The notes beneath the pieces were generated by a model that was not told the DNA's origin, did no database searches, and saw only the letters and a list, made by a program, of their open reading frames with translations. Of a stretch of DNA of 64,000 bases, positions 38,785 through 47,489 are shown piece after piece. The translations under genes were made by a program, and so were the position numbers. Every line of letters starts with the position of its first letter. The first letter of the stretch is position 1. Source of the stretch: Candidatus Polarisedimenticolia bacterium (lineage in GTDB: Bacteria > Acidobacteriota > Polarisedimenticolia > Gp22-AA2 > AA152); the NCBI GenBank assembly GCA_036004685.1, contig DASYRE010000025.1:1-64000 (forward strand), given 5' to 3'.

Positions 38785-40017
38785 ATGGGTCCTGCAAAAA
38801 CCTGCACGCTTCTTGCCGCCCTCGTGGCGGCGGCGCTCGTGATCCCGGGGTGCCGGAAGGAGGCCAAGTCCTCCCCGCCTCCGGAAGCTGGGCTGGGCGA
38901 GAACCTCCCCAAGGGGCCGGAGCGCGGCGGGCTGCTCTTGAACCGCGGCATCCGGTTCCTGGCGGACGGCCAGAACGACGAAGCGATCAAGGTTCTGGAG
39001 ATGGCGCGGCAGGCCGATCCCTCTGCCGCCCGGATCGCCCTGGAGCTGGGCCGGGCGTACCAGAGGGACGACAAGTTCGAGAAGGCCGAGGCGATCCTCC
39101 GCGAGCTCCTCGACGCGCCCGCCACCCGGGCGGAGGACAAGCTCCGCGCCCGCGAGCTTCTGGTCGAGGTCCTGCTCGCCAAGGGGAGCCTGCCCGAGGC
39201 GAAGAAGGCCTGCGCGCCGCTCCTCGAAGGGGACGACGTCAGCGCGACCGCGCGGCGGCTCTCCGGCATGATCGCCTATCGCGAAGGGGACGTGGGGCGC
39301 GCGGTGGCGGAGCTCAATGAGGCCGCGCGGCTCGCTCCTGCCGACGCGGAGACACGGACGGCGCTGGGCGTGGCGCTCCTGCAGGCGGGCGATCTCCCCG
39401 GCGCGGCGGCCGCGCTCGAACAGGCGGAGAAGCTCGATCCCGACTCGCAATCGGCCGTGAGCAACCTGCAAAAAGTCTACGAAAGACAGGGGAAGAAGGC
39501 CGAGGCGGAAGCGGCGCGGAAGCGCTTCCAGGAGATCTACGATCGGAAATCGGTGCGCCAGAAGGTCGGCCCGCTGCGCTCGAAGGGAGTGGAGGCTTAC
39601 AACGCCGGGCGCCTGGACGAGGCCCTGGAGGCGTTCCAGGAGATTCTCAAGATGGCGCCGCGCGATCCGCAGGCGCTGGCGCACGCCGGCAGCGTCTATT
39701 TCTCGATGCAGAAGCTCGGCGAGGCGGAAGACTATCTCAAGCGGGCGCTCGACGTCCGTCCCGACGATGACTTCGCCCTCACCCAGATGGCCCGAATCCG
39801 CGCGCTGCGGGACGATCTTCCGGGAGCCATCGATCTCCTCCAGCGCGCCGCCCGCAGCAACCCGGAGTCTCCCGAGCCTCACTACTTCCTCGCCGGGATC
39901 TACTACGCGCAAGGGAGCAAGGGGGATTTCCTGCGGGAAAAGGCGGCGTTCGAGCGTCTGAGGATCAACACTCCCATGCCGGGGGTCATGGAGCTTCCGG
40001 AGGTTTCCGGCAAGTGA
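38785..40017 (+). CDS. TPR-repeat lipoprotein
   Basis: This 410-residue protein has a lipoprotein signal peptide (lipobox VIPGC, Cys about residue 23). The rest is tandem TPRs: for example GIRFLADGQNDEAIKVLEMA, RAYQRDDKFEKAEAILREL, IAYREGDVGRAVAELNEAA and VEAYNAGRLDEALEAFQEI. TPRs mediate protein-protein contacts; no enzymatic domain is visible. Its stop overlaps the GTG of the next gene (GTGA at 40014-40017), so it is almost certainly co-translated with the CRTAC1-type lipoprotein and may be its partner on the membrane. Confidence 0.88.
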   Translation: MGPAKTCTLLAALVAAALVIPGCRKEAKSSPPPEAGLGENLPKGPERGGLLLNRGIRFLADGQNDEAIKVLEMARQADPSAARIALELGRAYQRDDKFEKAEAILRELLDAPATRAEDKLRARELLVEVLLAKGSLPEAKKACAPLLEGDDVSATARRLSGMIAYREGDVGRAVAELNEAARLAPADAETRTALGVALLQAGDLPGAAAALEQAEKLDPDSQSAVSNLQKVYERQGKKAEAEAARKRFQEIYDRKSVRQKVGPLRSKGVEAYNAGRLDEALEAFQEILKMAPRDPQALAHAGSVYFSMQKLGEAEDYLKRALDVRPDDDFALTQMARIRALRDDLPGAIDLLQRAARSNPESPEPHYFLAGIYYAQGSKGDFLREKAAFERLRINTPMPGVMELPEVSGK

Positions 40018-41741
40018 GGCGGCTGCTCACTCTCCTGGCGATCGCCCTGGCGCTGGGAGGATGCCGCGGCGGCGATCCTTCACCGGCCCAGCCGGTCGCG
40101 CGGGCAGCCCCTCCCGTTTCGGTCATCCGCTTCGCCGACGGGGCGTCCCGCGCCGGCATCGTTTTCGTCCACCGCAACGGCGCGACCGGCCAGAAATACA
40201 TGCCCGAGACCCTGGGATCCGGGGTCTGCCTCCTCGATTACGACTCCGACGGCTGGCTTGACGCCTACTTCGTTCAGAGCGGGGCGCTGCCGGTGGATCC
40301 GGCGCGCGCGGGCCGCGCCGGCTCGGTCCTGTACCGCAATCGGGGTGACGGCACGTTCGAGGACGTCACCGCCCGGGCCGGGTTGGGAGGAAGCGGCTAC
40401 GGCATGGGGTGCACCGCGGCTGACATCGAGAACGACGGCGACCCCGATCTGTACGTGACGGCTTTCGGAAAGAACCGCCTTTATCGCAACAACGGCGACG
40501 GAACCTTCACCGATGTCACCGATTTCGCCGGGGTCGGCAAAGATACCTGGAGCGCCAGCGCCGCCTTCGGAGACTACGACGGCGACGGCCTTCCCGACCT
40601 GTACGTCACGACCTACGTGGATTTCACGCTCGACCACAACGTCTATTGCGGCGAGAAGAAGCCCGGCTACCGGAGCTACTGCCATCCCCAGAACTTCCGG
40701 GCCCTGCCCGACGTCCTGTACCACAACGAGGGCGGGGGAAAGTTCCGCGACGCGAGCGCGGCGGCGCGCCTCGACGACGTGACGGGCAAGGGGCTGGGTG
40801 TCGTCTGGGGGGACTTCGACAACGACGGCCGCGAGGACCTCTACGTGGCGAACGATTCCACGCCCAACTTCCTGTATCACAATCGCGGCGACGGCACCTT
40901 CGAGGAGGTCGGGCAGAGAGCGGGAGTGGCGCTCGGGGAAAACGGCCTGCCGCGCGCCGGCATGGGGATCGGGGTGGCGGACTGCGACGGCAACGGCCGG
41001 CAGGACCTGTTCGTGACGAACCTGTCCGAGGAGAACAACTCGCTTTACCGCAACGTCGGAGATCTTCTCTTCAACGACGAGTCCTACGCTTCGGGCCTGG
41101 GCGCCGTCAGCCTCCTGTTCCTCGGCTTCGGCGCCAGCTTCTTCGACGCCGACGGCGACGGCGACTTCGATCTGGCCGTCGCCAACGGGCACATCCTTGA
41201 CAACGTCGAGCTGTATTCCGACACCATCACCTTCGAGCAGACGCCGTTCTTCTTCGAGGCGCTGGGCGGCTGCCGCTTCCGCGACATCTCCGCGCAAGCC
41301 GGCGATTACTTCCGGAGGCGGGACGTGGGACGCGGCACCGCCGTGGGAGACCTGGACAACGACGGCGACCCCGATCTGGTGATCAGCTCGAACAACCGTC
41401 CGGCCCATCTCCTGTGGAACGAGTCGGAGCGCGCCTCCCATCGCCTGTCGCTTCGCCTCGTGGGGCGAAAAGGCAGGGACGGACTCGGAGCCCGGGTCGA
41501 GGTGACGGCCGGCGGAGCCCGCCAGATGCAGGAGGTGCGCAGCGCCTCGAGCTACCTCAGTCAGGGCGAGACGGCGCTGCACTTCGGACTGGGAGCGCAG
41601 CCGGCCGCGGACAAGGTGCGCGTTCTGTGGCCCGGCGGGCGGGAGCAGGATTACGGAAGGCTCCAGGGCGATCGCTTCTACGTGTTGCGGGAGGGAGAGC
41701 CGGCGGGGGAGGGGATCTTGCCGGGGAAGCCGAGACGGTAA
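40014..41741 (+). CDS. CRTAC1-like FG-GAP/VCBS and ASPIC-UnbV lipoprotein
   Basis: This 575-residue lipoprotein (lipobox ALGGC) has a seven-bladed propeller region with at least seven calcium-binding-type Asp-rich loops, such as LDYDSDGWLDAY, FGDYDGDGLPDLYV, WGDFDNDGREDLYV and FFDADGDGDFDLAV. The C-terminal ASPIC/UnbV domain is visible (GLGARVEVTAGG ... SYLSQGETALHFGLG ... VRVLWPGG). This combination is called CRTAC1-like. In bacteria it is surface or periplasmic and of unknown function. It starts at GTG 40014, overlapping the TPR lipoprotein gene, and ends 19 bases from a convergent gene. Pairing with a TPR protein recurs in related phyla as far as I recall. Confidence 0.9.
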   Translation: MRRLLTLLAIALALGGCRGGDPSPAQPVARAAPPVSVIRFADGASRAGIVFVHRNGATGQKYMPETLGSGVCLLDYDSDGWLDAYFVQSGALPVDPARAGRAGSVLYRNRGDGTFEDVTARAGLGGSGYGMGCTAADIENDGDPDLYVTAFGKNRLYRNNGDGTFTDVTDFAGVGKDTWSASAAFGDYDGDGLPDLYVTTYVDFTLDHNVYCGEKKPGYRSYCHPQNFRALPDVLYHNEGGGKFRDASAAARLDDVTGKGLGVVWGDFDNDGREDLYVANDSTPNFLYHNRGDGTFEEVGQRAGVALGENGLPRAGMGIGVADCDGNGRQDLFVTNLSEENNSLYRNVGDLLFNDESYASGLGAVSLLFLGFGASFFDADGDGDFDLAVANGHILDNVELYSDTITFEQTPFFFEALGGCRFRDISAQAGDYFRRRDVGRGTAVGDLDNDGDPDLVISSNNRPAHLLWNESERASHRLSLRLVGRKGRDGLGARVEVTAGGARQMQEVRSASSYLSQGETALHFGLGAQPAADKVRVLWPGGREQDYGRLQGDRFYVLREGEPAGEGILPGKPRR

Positions 41742-41760
41742 GTCCGGGCAAAGGCGGCGA

Positions 41761-43545
41761 TCAGGGGAAGGGCTCGGCGGCGGCCGCCTCCGCCGACACC
41801 GGGAAGGAGCGCTCGGGCAGGCCGCGCACGGTGATCCCTTCCACGACGTAGTAGTATCGGTGCCCTTGCGGCGCGGAGGCGTCCTGGTAGACGTAATCGG
41901 TCTCTTCACGGCTGTCCCCGCCGCTCGGCAGCGTCACGGGGTTGATCCGCAGGAAAGGGCCGCCGGGCGCCGCGCTGCGGTAGACGTTCCAGCCGAGCAG
42001 GTCGGTTTCGGCCGACGTCGACCACTGCAGCGTGACTCCGCCGGCCGCGGGAAGGGCCGCGAAGGAAGAGAGATCGTAAGGGAACAAGGGATCGATCTCG
42101 GCGGCGAAATGGAACCGGCCCGGGGTGCCGCCGGTCGAGGGATTCCGGACGATCATCATCGCCTCGGCCACCCCGCGCCACGGGATGCCGGCCTGCGCCC
42201 GCCCCGAGGCGTCGGGCTCCATCTCCACAAGGTACGGCTGGCGGTTTCCCCCCGCGGGGGTGATGACGAGATCGGCCTCCAGTCGCGCCGGCGCCTCCGC
42301 TTCGAAACGGACCTGAAGGCCTCCCCGGCTCCCATCTCCCACGAAGCGATAGACCGCCGCACCGAGAGGCTCCACGCTCTCGCTTCCGGCCGATGCCGCG
42401 GGAAAGACCTCATGGGTCGCCCGGGGGACGAGGGGCGGGAAGAGAGACCCGAGCCGGAAGTGCTCGCCGTCGTCGCGCGGTCCGGTGAACAGCGCCCATC
42501 GCGTGAACTCGCGAAACGCGCCCGACAAGCCGTCTCCGCCGTTTCTCCGGAGAATCTCGTCGAGGAGGGCGGAAAGGGGATCGGCGCCGCGAACCGATTG
42601 CTCCTGCCAGATCTGCCGGACCGCCGGCACGTCGCCCTCGCGGCGCTCCGCCAGAAAAGAGACCCACAGGGAGTTGCCGCGCGCCAGCAGCAGGGAGTCG
42701 CCGACGAGCGACCGGTCGAGCCGCTCCAGACGCCGCGACATGGCGTCGCGCAGCAACGAGGGATCTCCGGTGACGCTGCTTTCCAGCCAGGAAGCGGTCG
42801 CCTCGGACCACCAGGCGGGCGCGCGGGTCGAAAGGGCGAGGAGGCTGGCGTGAGCGAACTGGTGGACGACGGCCGACTCGAGCCGGGCCGGGTCGCTCTT
42901 CGCGTCGATCAGGATGTGACTGGAAGCGTCGTCGGCGGGGGTCCCGGGGATCTCGCGATCCAGCGCCGTGAAGCCGCCGCGCCCCGTCCCGAGATTCACG
43001 AGATAGACGTCGTACTGGCTCGCCCGCGGTCCCGGCACGGGAAGCGGCCATCCCATCCGGGCGCTCAGGATTTCCGCGGCGCGCGCCAGGGCCGCCTCCA
43101 CGCGGTCGACCGGATCGGGCGTGCCGTTCAGGTCAGCGTCGGCGCCTTCGATGGCATCGGGGGAGAGGGCGTCCACGGTATAGTGGATGACGAAACGGCC
43201 GTCCCGGCTTTGGTGAATCGCCTCCTGGGAAAGCGACGGGCGGAAGCTCAGGGCGCGCAGCGACTCGCGCAGCGGGAAGGGGAGGCTCTCCCGATGCCGT
43301 CGCAGCTCGAGGAGGAGTGGAGAGACGCAGGCGATGGGAAGCGGCCTGCCGGCGAGCAGGAGGTCGAGGGTCCTCCCCATCCCGTCCCCTTTGCGCTGCA
43401 GACCTGGCGGGCCGGGAGCGCTGAGCGATTCCTTGATGAACTCCGAGATCCGGAGATCGCCGTCGCCGGACGCCGAGAAAGCCGCCGGCGCCAGCAGCGA
43501 CAGGGAGATCCAGAGGACGAGGATATTCCGTGCTCTCAGCTTCAC
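41761..43545 (-). CDS. MXAN_6640-like secreted metalloprotease homologue with altered HExxH
   Basis: This 594-residue exported protein starts at GTG 43545 (GAGGAG 8 bases upstream), with a signal peptide LVLWISLSLLAPAAFSA. The N-terminal half resembles the putative metalloprotease group named after MXAN_6640: FVIHYTVDALS, then ADLNGTPDPVDRVEAAL, then AWWSEATASWLE. The zinc-binding HExxH expected in such proteins reads HQFAH (AVVHQFAHASLLAL), so the catalytic Glu is Gln. It may be inactive, or use another residue. The C-terminus carries an Fn3-like segment (VTLQWSTSAETDLLGWNVYR). A good promoter lies just upstream. Confidence 0.75.
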   Translation of the reverse strand: MKLRARNILVLWISLSLLAPAAFSASGDGDLRISEFIKESLSAPGPPGLQRKGDGMGRTLDLLLAGRPLPIACVSPLLLELRRHRESLPFPLRESLRALSFRPSLSQEAIHQSRDGRFVIHYTVDALSPDAIEGADADLNGTPDPVDRVEAALARAAEILSARMGWPLPVPGPRASQYDVYLVNLGTGRGGFTALDREIPGTPADDASSHILIDAKSDPARLESAVVHQFAHASLLALSTRAPAWWSEATASWLESSVTGDPSLLRDAMSRRLERLDRSLVGDSLLLARGNSLWVSFLAERREGDVPAVRQIWQEQSVRGADPLSALLDEILRRNGGDGLSGAFREFTRWALFTGPRDDGEHFRLGSLFPPLVPRATHEVFPAASAGSESVEPLGAAVYRFVGDGSRGGLQVRFEAEAPARLEADLVITPAGGNRQPYLVEMEPDASGRAQAGIPWRGVAEAMMIVRNPSTGGTPGRFHFAAEIDPLFPYDLSSFAALPAAGGVTLQWSTSAETDLLGWNVYRSAAPGGPFLRINPVTLPSGGDSREETDYVYQDASAPQGHRYYYVVEGITVRGLPERSFPVSAEAAAAEPFP

Positions 43546-43579
43546 TCCAAATGCTCCTCGGGTCGGGGTAATCCCCGTA

Positions 43580-43608
43580 AATATAGAACGGGACTGGCCT
43601 TCCGTCAA
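43580..43608 (-). promoter_or_regulatory. Sigma-70-like promoter for the metalloprotease-like gene
   Basis: On the minus strand TTGACG (43608-43603), a 17-base spacer and TATATT (43585-43580) lie about 35 bases upstream of the GTG start, giving a short leader. Confidence 0.7.
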
Positions 43609-43691
43609 GAAACGAGTCGAGCGAAACAGGCTCAGGCCGCGGCCCATCCCCCGGACGGCATCGAGGCGACTCCGTTGATTTCAAAAACGTC

Positions 43692-45473
43692 ATGAAGAAC
43701 TCCGCGAAGCGCCGGCTTCATGCGGTGCTGTTCGGCGCGCTTCTGGCTCTGTTCCTGATCCAGGGCCTCTGGTTCATCCGCGCCAATTCCCAGACCAGCG
43801 ACGAAGCGGTGCATCTCACGGCCGGCTATTCCTATCTGGCCCGCCGCGATTTCCGCCTGAACCCGGAGCATCCCCCCTTGATCAAGGAGCTGTGCGCGCT
43901 GCCTCTCACCTTTCTCTACCGCCTTCCCTTCCAGCCCGACGCGCGCCTTTGGGAGCAGGCGGAGGAGTGGCGCATCGGCCGGGACTTCCTGTATCGATCC
44001 GGGGCGGACGGGGACCGGATCCTGGCGGCGGGACGGATGCCCAACCTGCTTCTCGGGGCGGCGCTCGCCGGGCTGACGGGGTGGTGGGCTTTTCGTCTGT
44101 GGGGCCGCGGCGCCTCGATCCTGGCTCTGAGCCTGGCCGTCTTCGAGCCGAACCTGATCGCCCATGCGGCGCTGGTGACCACCGACCTGGGGGCGGCTCT
44201 CTTCATCTTTCTCACCGTGTATCTTCTCTGGGAGCATGCCAAGGCCCCTTCCTGGCCCCGCATTCTCGGCGCCGGCGCTTCCGCGGGGCTGGCTTTGGGA
44301 TCGAAATACTCCACCGTGATCCTCGCGGGGATTCTCGCGGCGGTCACGGTGCTGCTGGCCCTCACGGGAGGAACCCTGGCGGGCGGAAAGCCGGGGAAGA
44401 AGCTGAAAGGGGCGGGGCCGCGCCTGCTCCAGTCTTTTCCCCCGCTGCTCGCCGCCGCCCTGGTCGCGCTGGCGGCCGTCCTCTCGGTCTATTTCTTCCA
44501 AGGGCTGGGCACCTGGTGGACCGGTCTGAACCGCGTCCTGACGCATCAGGAGGCCGGGCACCAGGCGTTTTTCCTGGGGGAGTATTCGACCGAAGGGTGG
44601 GTGAGCTACTTTCCGGTCGCCTTGCTGATCAAGACCCCGGTCGGATCGCTGCTGCTCATCGCCGCCTCCCTGCTGCTCTTCCGGCAAGGCCAGGCCATGA
44701 CGCGGCGCGAGGCGATCTTCCTGCTCGCACCGGCGGCGCTCCTGGTGGCCGCGGCGATGCGGGGAAGGATCAACATCGGGCTCCGGCACATCCTTCCCGT
44801 CTATCCCTTTCTCTTCGTCGTCGCGTCGCGCCTGGCGACGCTGCGCTTCAGGACTCCCTGGCGGAGGGCGCTGGCGCTGGGGCTTCCGGTGGCGGCGACG
44901 GCGCTCTCCTCGCTGCACGCCGCGCCGCACCAGATCGCTTATTTCAACGAGCTGGTGGGCGGCCCGGGGAACGGCTACCGCTACCTGAGCGATTCCAACA
45001 TCGACTGGGGGCAGGATCTCAAGGGAGTGAAGGAATTCATGGAGCGCGAGAGGCTGCCGATGATCTACCTCTCTTATTTCGGGAACGCCCCGCCGGAGGC
45101 GTACGGGATCCGCTATCAATACGTGCCTGCCTTCGGCCACCTCGAGCGGCCGCCCGCCGATCTTCTGCCGCCGGGAGGCGGGCGGGAGGTCCTCGCCATC
45201 AGCGTCAACAGCCTCCAGGCGGTCCACTTCGAGGACAAGAATCTGTTTCGCTGGCTCTACGCCAGGAAACCGATCGAGAAGATCGGCTACTCGATCTACG
45301 CCTACGACCTGACGGGGGACGCCGAGGCCCACTTGCGCCTCGCCGAGGTCTACGCCAAAGCGGGGCCGAAAGCTTTCGCGGTCCCGGAGCTGCGGCGCGT
45401 CCTGGCGATCGATCCGGCGAACGCCGAAGCCGCCCGGCTCATGGCGCTGCTTTCCGGCCCCCCTCAGCCCTGA
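43692..45473 (+). CDS. GT-C / family 39-like membrane glycosyltransferase (paralogue 1)
   Basis: This 593-residue polytopic protein has about ten hydrophobic helices. The first extracytoplasmic loop carries the acidic pair in TSDEAVHLTAGYSYLARRD, followed by LNPEHPPLIKELCALPL. This layout is typical of GT-C enzymes that use lipid-phosphate sugars (ArnT/PMT type). A soluble C-terminal part contains LSDSNIDWGQDLKGVKEF and a short TPR-like end. It shares these motifs with the gene at 47490, so the two are paralogues. Acceptor and donor are unknown. It converges with the TMTC-like gene 6 bases away. Confidence 0.85.
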   Translation: MKNSAKRRLHAVLFGALLALFLIQGLWFIRANSQTSDEAVHLTAGYSYLARRDFRLNPEHPPLIKELCALPLTFLYRLPFQPDARLWEQAEEWRIGRDFLYRSGADGDRILAAGRMPNLLLGAALAGLTGWWAFRLWGRGASILALSLAVFEPNLIAHAALVTTDLGAALFIFLTVYLLWEHAKAPSWPRILGAGASAGLALGSKYSTVILAGILAAVTVLLALTGGTLAGGKPGKKLKGAGPRLLQSFPPLLAAALVALAAVLSVYFFQGLGTWWTGLNRVLTHQEAGHQAFFLGEYSTEGWVSYFPVALLIKTPVGSLLLIAASLLLFRQGQAMTRREAIFLLAPAALLVAAAMRGRINIGLRHILPVYPFLFVVASRLATLRFRTPWRRALALGLPVAATALSSLHAAPHQIAYFNELVGGPGNGYRYLSDSNIDWGQDLKGVKEFMERERLPMIYLSYFGNAPPEAYGIRYQYVPAFGHLERPPADLLPPGGGREVLAISVNSLQAVHFEDKNLFRWLYARKPIEKIGYSIYAYDLTGDAEAHLRLAEVYAKAGPKAFAVPELRRVLAIDPANAEAARLMALLSGPPQP

Positions 45474-45479
45474 TCCCCG

Positions 45480-47387
45480 TCAATTCGACAGCTCATCGAG
45501 GACCGCCCGGGCCTCGGGATCGAGGCCTCCGGCGATCAGCGAATCGGCGCGCCGAAGCCGCTGCGCCGCCTCCTCGCGCCGCCCGGTCCGCGCCAGGAGA
45601 AGCCCCAGGCTGCGCAGCAGAGGAGGGGAGTTGGGCGAAGCGGCCAGCGCGATGCGCAGCTCCGCCTCGGCGGTGGCGAGATCGCCGGCCGCCTCGGACG
45701 CGAGCGCCAGGTTGGCGTGATACGAGGCGTTCGCCGGATCGAGCGACAGCGCCTTCCGGTAGGCCTCGGCCGCTTCCCCCGCCCGGCTCATCGCGAGCAG
45801 GCTGGCGCCGAGGTTGTTGTAGAGGGCGGCCGCTTCTCCCGTCGAGCGAATCCTCTGGCGATACAGCTCGACCGCCTCGGCGTGGCGCCCGGCGCGATCC
45901 AGGGCGTATCCCAGATTCAGGGCGAATCGCAGCTCTCCGGAGAGGGCGACGGCCCGCCGGTACTCGGCGATCGCTTCGGCCGCGCGTCCGAGCCGGAGCA
46001 GGACCCCTCCCCGGTTGTAAGGAGGATCGGCCCAATCGCGCGCGAGCGACTCGGCACGCCGGTAGGCGGCTTCCGCGCCGCGCAGGTCGGCATGCTCCTC
46101 GAGAAAGACGCCGAGGTTGAATTGGGCCTTGGCGCTGCGCGGGGCGTCCCGCGCGGTGGCCAGGGCGAAGGACGCGTCATCGTGCCAGACGCGGTTCCGC
46201 GCCGCCGTTCTGGCGGCGAAGGCGAGCAGCAGCGCCGTTCCCAGGAGGAGCGCCAGGCGGCCCTTTCTCCGATGCAGCCGGGAGAACAGGGCGCCACCCA
46301 GCAGGCAGAAGCCGACCGACGGGAGGTAGAGAAGCCGCTCGCCGAAGATCGTCCCGATCAGGAACGGGAGATTCGAGACCGGCAGGAGCGCGGCGGCCCA
46401 CCAGAGCAGCGCGACGGCGACCAGCCGGAACCGGCTCCAGGCGAGGACGGCGAGGACGGCGGCCGCCGAAAGGATGGCCAGCGACGCGACCAGCCTCGGA
46501 TCCAGGATCCCGGTCGTCAGGGGGATCTGATCCCGCGAGTAATCGGCCGAAAGATGAAAAGGCCAGAGGAGCAGCCCGAGGTATTTTCCGGTCGTGATCA
46601 GGGCCGTGAGGCGCGACGTCACGAAGCCGGCGCCGGCGAGCGGATTGTCGAGTGTCCGGATGTCGCTGCGGGCCAGCGCGCCGAGGACCGCGACCCGCGC
46701 CGCCAGATAGAGCGCCGCCGTCGCCGCATACGAGGCGTATGCCTTCAACCGCCGGGCGCCGCCGGCGCGGGGCGGAAAGCCCGCGTCGGCGAGGAGCATC
46801 AATCCCGGAAGCACCAGGGCGTTCTCCTTGGAGAGAAGCGCGGCGAAGAAGCAGGCGGCGGCCGCCGGGACGAGCGCTGCCGCCCCCGGCGGCTCGGAGA
46901 GGGCCCGGCGATGGAGCAGGAGCGCGGCGAGGGCGAACCCCGCCCCAAGGAGCTCCGACCTGCCCACCACCGGCGCGACCGCCTCGGAGTGGACGGGGTG
47001 GATCGCGAAGAGCAGCGCCGCGGCCCAGGCGGCGGAGGGGGGGCCGCCGAAGGCCAGCGCCACGCGGTAGACCAGCCAACAGACCCAGGCCTGCAGAAGG
47101 AGGTTCGCCAGGTGGTAGCCGAAAGGCCGCAACCCGCCGAAGAGGTGATTCATCGCGAAGCTGGCCACGACGAGCGGGCGGTACAGCTCCGGGACGGAGC
47201 GGTCCCGGGTGGTCCAATAGCCTGACGCGAAGATGCGCCCCAGATTACCGGGATCGCGAATCAGCAGGTTCTGCGCCACCAGCGGCTTGTCGTCGTGGAC
47301 GAAGCCGCCGAGGAGGGAGTTGCCGTAGACGAGAAAGGTGATCGCCAGGAGGATGAGAGCAGGGGAAAGTCCTTTTTTTCCCGGCAT
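45480..47387 (-). CDS. TMTC-like membrane glycosyltransferase with C-terminal TPRs
   Basis: This 635-residue protein has an N-terminal membrane part of about ten helices containing GGFVHDDKPLVAQN (acidic pair) and AIHPVHSEAVAPVVGRSELL. That is the pattern of the protein O-mannosyltransferase-like TMTC family. Residues about 440-630 hold roughly five to six TPRs (for example RNRVWHDDASFALATARDAP leading into AKAQFNLGVFLEEHADLRGA). Family members in animals O-mannosylate cadherins; bacterial substrates are unproven. The frame remains open far upstream across the divergent gene; ATG 47387 is chosen because it opens the first hydrophobic helix. It lies between the two GT-C paralogues, convergent with one and divergent from the other. 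Confidence 0.85.
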   Translation of the reverse strand: MPGKKGLSPALILLAITFLVYGNSLLGGFVHDDKPLVAQNLLIRDPGNLGRIFASGYWTTRDRSVPELYRPLVVASFAMNHLFGGLRPFGYHLANLLLQAWVCWLVYRVALAFGGPPSAAWAAALLFAIHPVHSEAVAPVVGRSELLGAGFALAALLLHRRALSEPPGAAALVPAAAACFFAALLSKENALVLPGLMLLADAGFPPRAGGARRLKAYASYAATAALYLAARVAVLGALARSDIRTLDNPLAGAGFVTSRLTALITTGKYLGLLLWPFHLSADYSRDQIPLTTGILDPRLVASLAILSAAAVLAVLAWSRFRLVAVALLWWAAALLPVSNLPFLIGTIFGERLLYLPSVGFCLLGGALFSRLHRRKGRLALLLGTALLLAFAARTAARNRVWHDDASFALATARDAPRSAKAQFNLGVFLEEHADLRGAEAAYRRAESLARDWADPPYNRGGVLLRLGRAAEAIAEYRRAVALSGELRFALNLGYALDRAGRHAEAVELYRQRIRSTGEAAALYNNLGASLLAMSRAGEAAEAYRKALSLDPANASYHANLALASEAAGDLATAEAELRIALAASPNSPPLLRSLGLLLARTGRREEAAQRLRRADSLIAGGLDPEARAVLDELSN

Positions 47388-47489
47388 GAAGCAGGGGGCC
47401 TCCGCAGCGTGGCGAAGCCTATCGCAGCGCCGTTGCTTCGGCAACCGGGCCGTCTTTCGCGGCCTGGGACCGTGTGATAGCATCCGCGC

